Positions 59,831 to 64,000 of a stretch of 64,000 nucleotides of DNA are shown in pieces. This stretch comes from DASSQJ01 sp963726295. Its GTDB lineage: Bacteria; Actinomycetota; Actinomycetes; Actinomycetales; Dermatophilaceae. Made by a program: the position numbers and the translations under genes. Numbering within the stretch: the stretch's first letter is position 1; the number at the start of each line of letters is the position of its first letter. The stretch spans positions 41,938 to 105,937 of the forward strand of contig CAVSBW010000006.1 in assembly GCA_963726295.1 (NCBI GenBank). The letters are read 5' to 3'. Below the pieces are notes generated by a model, which did no database searches, was not told where the DNA came from, and saw only the letters and a program-made list of their open reading frames with translations.

Positions 59831-60687
59831 CGGGGTGTCCCTTCCTGGGGGTCGGCGTCGGTGCGTCGGACGACTCGGGCGAGCACGTCCGGGTCGGCGC
59901 GAAAGACGATGCCGGTGACGACGCCGTCCTCCACGGTGAAGTCGAAGAGCACCATCGCGGTGCCCCGGTGGTACCAGGCGGCGCCCGGCCGGCCGTCGAC
60001 GACGACCGGCAGCGCGGCCGCCGCACCCCCGTTGAACATGGCGGCCACGGCGTCGCGACTGTCGAGGCGCTCGGGGGTGCCGGTGGCGACCGCCCGCGCG
60101 TCGGCCGTGGCGACCACGTCGGGCGCCAGCAGGGCCAGCAGGCGGTGCAGGTCCCCACCGCGAGCGGCGTCCATGAAGGCATCGACGACCTCCCAGTCGG
60201 CCGGTGCGCCGTCCGGACCGGAGGCCCGGACCTTGGCGCGGGCCCGGGAGGCGAGCTTGCGGGTGGCGACCGGGGAGCTGTCCAGGATGGTCGCGATGGT
60301 CGCGAAGTCGAACCCGAAGGAGTCGTGGAGGACGAAGGAGACACGTTCGGCGGGCGTGAGCCGTTCGAGCACCACCTGTAGCGCCACCCCCACGGTGTCG
60401 GCCAGGGCCACCTCGTCGGCGGGGTCGGGCGCGACACCGGCTCCGCTCTCCGGCACCTCGGCCGGCTGGGGCACACGGGCGCGCAGCCGGTCGAGGCAGA
60501 GCCGGGTCACCACCGTGGTCAGCCACCCCGGGAGGTTGTCGACCTCCTCGGTGGCGCGGTCGAGCCGCAGCCATGCCTGCTGCACGACGTCCTCCGCCTC
60601 CACCGGGTCACCCAGCACCCCGGCGGCGATCCGCCGCAGCCTCGGCCGCTCGGCCTCGAAGGCCTCGGTGCGCTCCATGGACCCCAT
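59827..60687 (-). CDS. RNA polymerase sigma factor, ECF41/SigJ type with SnoaL C-terminus
   Basis: 286 aa from ATG 60687 (ATG 60678 possible). Region 2 has LRRIAAGVLGDPVEAEDVVQQAWLR and NLPGWLTTVVTRLCLDRLRA; region 4 has LTPAERVSFVLHDSFGFDF and SSPVATRKLASRARAKV. From about residue 160 a SnoaL-like domain follows (VVDAFMDAARGGDLHRLLALLAPDVV...), which in ECF41 sigmas controls activity in place of an anti-sigma factor. The usual COE-type partner is replaced by the overlapping DUF1059-like gene. Confidence 0.9.
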   Translation of the reverse strand: MGSMERTEAFEAERPRLRRIAAGVLGDPVEAEDVVQQAWLRLDRATEEVDNLPGWLTTVVTRLCLDRLRARVPQPAEVPESGAGVAPDPADEVALADTVGVALQVVLERLTPAERVSFVLHDSFGFDFATIATILDSSPVATRKLASRARAKVRASGPDGAPADWEVVDAFMDAARGGDLHRLLALLAPDVVATADARAVATGTPERLDSRDAVAAMFNGGAAAALPVVVDGRPGAAWYHRGTAMVLFDFTVEDGVVTGIVFRADPDVLARVVRRTDADPQEGTPR

Positions 60688-60773
60688 CCTCTCGTCCGGT
60701 TCGGCGGCCTCACCCCGGATGACGGACGAGCGGCCGCGGGTGTGACCCGAGTGCCAGCGCCGACCCCCGTGAC

Positions 60774-61952
60774 TCACCCGCGGAACGAGCGGCGCACCGC
60801 TCGGACGGTGGGGAGCGTGACCGCCAGCGACGCCACGGCGCAGCACGTCGTCGTCGTGCCGACGGGAAGCACCTCGGCAGCGCCACCGGCGAGCGCCGCG
60901 CCCACGCCCTGCATCGTCATCCGCCCGGCGCCCTCCACCCCCTGGACCTGCCCCCGGACCGCCTCGGGGGTGAGGTGCACCAACCGCTCCTGCAGGGCGA
61001 GCGTGCCCGAGTACCCCACCGAGGCGACGGCGACGAGCGCGACCGCCACGGCCAGCCCCGGGTCGAGGACGAAGACGAGGAACGGTACGGCGAGCAGCAC
61101 GCGCATCGCCGAGCTCAGGGCGGCCCGCCGCTCCCGGGTGACGAACCTACCCATCGTGAGGTCGCCGAGCAGCATGCCGACGGCTGCGGCGACGAAGAGC
61201 AACCCGGCCCGGTCGCCGGCGTACGGCACGAAGAGGGCCTCGCAGCCGACGATGAGGCCGTTCGGCACCCAGAGGTTGACGAGGAGCGGCCGCAGCCGGG
61301 GCTGGCGAAGGAGCCAGCCGTTGGTCCGAACGGTCTGGCGCAAGCTGGGCCGCTGCACCGGACGCGTCGAGTGCTCGCGGACACCGGTGGCGATGACCAC
61401 CGAGGAGACGGCGATGAGCCCGGCGTCGACGAGGAGGAGCCCCCGCGGGCTGACCCACTGCAGCAGGATCGCCGCCGAGCCGAACCCCAGGATCTGCATC
61501 GCCCCGGTCGCGACGTTCATCAGCGACCGGGCGGTGGCGTAGGCGTCGTCGTCGACGACCTCGGTGAGCAGCCCGAAGCGGATGCCGCCCGCCACCGACA
61601 TCAGGAGGCCGAGGACGACGACGAGGACGAGCCGGGCTGCGACGGGGAGCCCCGGCACGACCTGGACGAGGACGAGCAGCGCCGCGGCCGCCTGCAGCCC
61701 GACGAGCAGCCGGCGCGGACGATCGGTGTCGGCGAGCGACATGACCGTGGAGGCACCGACGACGTTCGCCAGCGTGGGCCCGAGGAGACCGAGGGCGGTG
61801 AGCAGCGGCGAACCGGTCTCGGCCTGGACCAGGGTGGCCAGGGCCAGACCCCCGAGCGAGCTCCCGCCCACCAGCGCGGCGAAGCTGACCCACAGGGCGC
61901 GGACCTCACGGTCGGTCAGCAGGCGGCGGTAGCTCACGGTGGAGGTCGGCAC
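60774..61952 (-). CDS. MFS transporter
   Basis: 392 aa from GTG 61952. About eleven or twelve hydrophobic segments, with SLADTDRPRRLLVGLQAAAALLVL in the 2-3 loop position (a D-x3-R-R pattern) and DLTMGRFVTRERRAAL in the 8-9 loop. Typical of the MFS efflux group with ENTS-like features. Divergent from an ArsR-type regulator across 57 bp, so the exporter is probably controlled by it. Substrate unknown. Confidence 0.88.
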   Translation of the reverse strand: MPTSTVSYRRLLTDREVRALWVSFAALVGGSSLGGLALATLVQAETGSPLLTALGLLGPTLANVVGASTVMSLADTDRPRRLLVGLQAAAALLVLVQVVPGLPVAARLVLVVVLGLLMSVAGGIRFGLLTEVVDDDAYATARSLMNVATGAMQILGFGSAAILLQWVSPRGLLLVDAGLIAVSSVVIATGVREHSTRPVQRPSLRQTVRTNGWLLRQPRLRPLLVNLWVPNGLIVGCEALFVPYAGDRAGLLFVAAAVGMLLGDLTMGRFVTRERRAALSSAMRVLLAVPFLVFVLDPGLAVAVALVAVASVGYSGTLALQERLVHLTPEAVRGQVQGVEGAGRMTMQGVGAALAGGAAEVLPVGTTTTCCAVASLAVTLPTVRAVRRSFRG

Positions 61953-62009
61953 ACGTGCAGGCGACCAGAGGACGCGCCCGCGCCATAATCCTTCGCGAGG
62001 AGGCGAAAC

Positions 62010-62723
62010 ATGAGCGAGTGGCTGCTCGGGCCTGACTCCCTCGCAGGAGCCTGGTTCTCGGTGTCGCACCACGCCGTGGCGCTGACCGCCCTGGTGGCCC
62101 TGCACCGGCGGCGTGACCCCCGGCTCGTGCGGGCTCTCGCCGACCGGCCGCTGCACCGGAGCGTGCTGGAGGACGGGGTGTCCCCGTCGTGGATCGCCGA
62201 CTGCCTGACCCTGGCCGTGGTCCCCGGTCCCTCACTCGAGGACGAGCTCGCCGGGCTGCGCGCCCAGCCCGACGAGCGGGTCCGCGCCGACATAGCCGCG
62301 ACCCGTGGTCGCCCCCCGGCGCCGGCGCTGCGGGACGGCCGGCGGCTCGGCGATGCCCTCGCCGACGCCGAGCTCGCCTTCCACCCCGTCCAGGAGGGCC
62401 GTGGCCTCGTCATGTGGGACCTCGACGCGCGGCGGTACGCCCTCACCTACCCCGCCACCGGCACCGGCATCGTCGAGCCGCCGGGCGACGACGACGGCCT
62501 CGCCCGCCTCGTCGGAGGCAACCGTGCCGGCCTGCTGCGCCTGCTCGGGGCACCGGCGTCGACGACGCAGCTCGCGGCGCTCACAGGGTTGCCCCTCGGG
62601 TCGGTCGGCAACCACATCGCGGTGCTGCGGACGTCCGGGCTGGTCGTGCGCCGGTCGGGGCGCGAGGTGCTCTACTGGCGCACACCGCTCGGCAACGACC
62701 TCGTCGACGGTGCGCCCTCGTAG
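62010..62723 (+). CDS. ArsR-type winged-helix regulator (DUF5937-like, short form)
   Basis: 237 aa from ATG 62010. The C-terminal ~85 residues are a winged helix: RAGLLRLLGAPASTTQLAAL, GLPLGSVGNHIAVLRTSGLV and SGREVLYWRTPLGNDLV. The N-terminal part (SEWLLGPDSLAGAWFSVS, LVALHRRRDP) resembles the effector domain of longer (~330 aa) ArsR-type proteins, but ~90 residues of the usual middle are missing between about 100 and 120. Probable repressor of the divergent MFS gene. No metal-binding Cys cluster is visible. Confidence 0.82.
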   Translation: MSEWLLGPDSLAGAWFSVSHHAVALTALVALHRRRDPRLVRALADRPLHRSVLEDGVSPSWIADCLTLAVVPGPSLEDELAGLRAQPDERVRADIAATRGRPPAPALRDGRRLGDALADAELAFHPVQEGRGLVMWDLDARRYALTYPATGTGIVEPPGDDDGLARLVGGNRAGLLRLLGAPASTTQLAALTGLPLGSVGNHIAVLRTSGLVVRRSGREVLYWRTPLGNDLVDGAPS

Positions 62724-62732
62724 CCTGCCGAG

Positions 62733-63218
62733 GTGCCCGTGCTCCACCCGATGACCACCGACCACATCGACGCGCTCGTGGTGGTCCAGCGGGAGGGCGC
62801 CGTGACGGGGCTCGTTCACGTCTTCCCCCAGGACACGCACCCGTTCCCGACCGACCGGGTGCGCCGGCGGTGGGTCGAGGAGGTGGCGGACCCCACGGTC
62901 GACTGCTTCGTCGTGGTGGGCGTCGACGGTGCAGTCGCGGGGTTCGCGGCGTCCCGGGGTGCGGAGCTCCTCCACTTCGGGACCGCCCGGCACACGTGGG
63001 GGAGCGGGCTCGCTGCGCGTGCGCATGACGAGTTGCTCGTCCACATCCGCCGGGGCGGGCACGCCCTCGCCTGGCTGCGGGTCTTCGAGGACAACGAGCG
63101 GGCGGTGCGCTTCTACCGGCGGCGGGGTTGGGTGCCGACGGACCAGACCTCGCGCAGCTCGTTCCCGCCGCACCCGACGCTGCGCCGCTACGAGCGCGGG
63201 CTCGGCGACGTCACCTGA
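62733..63218 (+). CDS. GNAT family N-acetyltransferase
   Basis: 161 aa from GTG 62733, 10 bp after the ArsR-type gene. VGVDGAVAGFAASRGAELLHFG, WGSGLAARAHDELLVHIR (degenerate acetyl-CoA loop, without the usual R/Q-x2-G-x-G/A) and WLRVFEDNERAVRFYRRRGW are the GNAT strands. Probably co-transcribed with the regulator; its substrate may be the compound exported by the MFS protein, which is a guess. Confidence 0.83.
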   Translation: MPVLHPMTTDHIDALVVVQREGAVTGLVHVFPQDTHPFPTDRVRRRWVEEVADPTVDCFVVVGVDGAVAGFAASRGAELLHFGTARHTWGSGLAARAHDELLVHIRRGGHALAWLRVFEDNERAVRFYRRRGWVPTDQTSRSSFPPHPTLRRYERGLGDVT

Positions 63219-63258
63219 GCCGCGACTCCCGGACGAGGGGGTGGGGGTGGTCAGCGGG

Positions 63259-64000
63259 TCACGGCGCCATCACCCGGGCACCGTGGACGTCGGTGTTGCC
63301 GAAGGCGTCGGGACCACCCTGGGGGCAGTCGGCGTTGGGCGCCGGGCGGAGCTCGCCGGAGGGCGCGGTGGGCACCTCGGCCGCCTCCCCCGGGTTGTCC
63401 TTCTCGTCACCGATGACGGGCTCGGCGGCGCCACCGGTCACGTCCTCGACGAAGGCCTGCCGATAGGCGTTGACCGCGTCGCAGGACGCCGCGTCGCGGG
63501 TGTCGTTCCAGACGCCGTAGGCCCACTCCCGGGTGGCCACCGTGTACGTGTAGTCGCCGAGGAACTCTGCGGTCAGCCCGTTGGCGCTCGAGCCCCGGGC
63601 ATCCCCGGTGACCCCGCGGTGCAGGGAGGTCACCGAGTCGTCGGGGGCCACGTGGTTGACGACTCCGAGCATCGGCCGCGGCGCGACGGTGGTCGACTGC
63701 CACGGCGCGATGAACGCGTCGTACGTGACGTACACGTGGCCGCCGTTGGGAGCGATGGCGACGGCGGGCTGGTTGGCCCGGTCCCCCGGCGTCGACACCG
63801 GGACCTTGTCCGTGTAGCTGTTGCCGCCGTCGGAGGAACGGATCAGCCAGGCCGTCGCCTGGTCGCTGCCGGCGCTGTCGTCGGACCAGACGACGACGAT
63901 GGAGTCGGTGGCGTCACCGTCGGTGCTCTTGTTGCCGTAGGGGGCACCGTTGGCGATGTCGATGCTCGGGAACGTGTCGGTGCGGGCGCCGGCGACGCCG
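63259..64000 (-). CDS. Sialidase-like (BNR repeat) exported protein, C-terminal part only
   Basis: Minus-strand frame open to the window edge; only the last ~247 residues are seen. It contains BNR/Asp-box-like segments SSDGGNSYTDK and repeated beta-propeller motifs (SIVVVWSDDSAG, VAIAPNGGHVYVTYDAF, EWAYGVWNDTRD), with two Cys in the final part. Such proteins are usually secreted propellers that bind or hydrolyse glycans; a true sialidase activity cannot be claimed. A start inside at GTG 63798 is possible but the frame and similarity clearly continue beyond it. Confidence 0.7.
   Translation of the reverse strand, partial: GVAGARTDTFPSIDIANGAPYGNKSTDGDATDSIVVVWSDDSAGSDQATAWLIRSSDGGNSYTDKVPVSTPGDRANQPAVAIAPNGGHVYVTYDAFIAPWQSTTVAPRPMLGVVNHVAPDDSVTSLHRGVTGDARGSSANGLTAEFLGDYTYTVATREWAYGVWNDTRDAASCDAVNAYRQAFVEDVTGGAAEPVIGDEKDNPGEAAEVPTAPSGELRPAPNADCPQGGPDAFGNTDVHGARVMAP

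Overview
The window is very GC-rich, densely packed chromosomal DNA with frequent GTG starts, ATGA/GTGA stop-start overlaps and GGAGG-type ribosome binding sites. The gene content (myo-inositol-3-phosphate synthase, Lsr2, F420-type LLM oxidoreductase, Ku/LigD, ClpC, DisA) points to an actinobacterium. The overall flavour fits Micrococcales, probably the Intrasporangiaceae side, but no rRNA is present to confirm this. No tRNA, rRNA, CRISPR array, prophage or transposase was seen.

Layout. 0-8 kb: ino1 and a PadR regulator face away from ponA, a polytopic membrane protein and the rpsF-ssb-rpsR-rplI operon, the same order as Mycobacterium tuberculosis Rv0046c-Rv0056. 8-19 kb: a BCCT transporter, then radA, disA, mutY, an exported metallopeptidase-like protein, argA and clpC, a set that recalls M. 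tuberculosis Rv3585-Rv3596. 19-28 kb: DNA repair (Nei glycosylase, Ku, TOPRIM protein, separate LigD ligase and polymerase genes) interleaved with an LLM oxidoreductase and a two-component system. 28-33 kb: sulfatase, membrane proteins, FhuF-like protein, lsr2, a small membrane protein and lysS. 33-39 kb: mmsA, TauE/SafE permease, CAP-domain protein, GNAT and a DesA3-type desaturase with its flavo-ferredoxin reductase behind a perfect TetR-type operator palindrome.

39-50 kb: one long minus-strand run. Four tightly overlapping genes (purine nucleoside phosphorylase, MTA/SAH-type deaminase, DUF985 cupin, SDR) precede a complete BMP-family nucleoside ABC transporter, so uptake and salvage of (thio)purine nucleosides look coupled. 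A gamma-glutamyltransferase-like gene and a MATE exporter follow. 51-53 kb: an AbiEi/DUF559-like gene lies between two oppositely oriented copies of a dispersed palindromic repeat. 53-57 kb: AlkD-like repair protein, acetyl-CoA hydrolase family protein, DUF2277 protein, and dnaB behind a 512-bp spacer with DnaA-box-like 9-mers. 57-64 kb: TetR with a frameshifted SRPBCC gene, a SnoaL-like protein, an Imm5-like protein, a methyltransferase-like membrane protein, an ECF41-type sigma factor with a DUF1059 partner, an MFS/ArsR divergent pair, GNAT, and the end of a sialidase-like exported protein that runs off the window.

Two dispersed repeat families stand out. Family 1 has three copies, each a long imperfect dyad with a C-rich tract abutting its conserved edge; one copy forms the end of a coding region and two flank the AbiEi/DUF559-like gene in mirror orientation. 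Family 2 has two intergenic copies 40 kb apart sharing a 22-bp identical core. These, and the repeat-flanked nuclease-like gene in particular, are the best candidates for an undescribed system.
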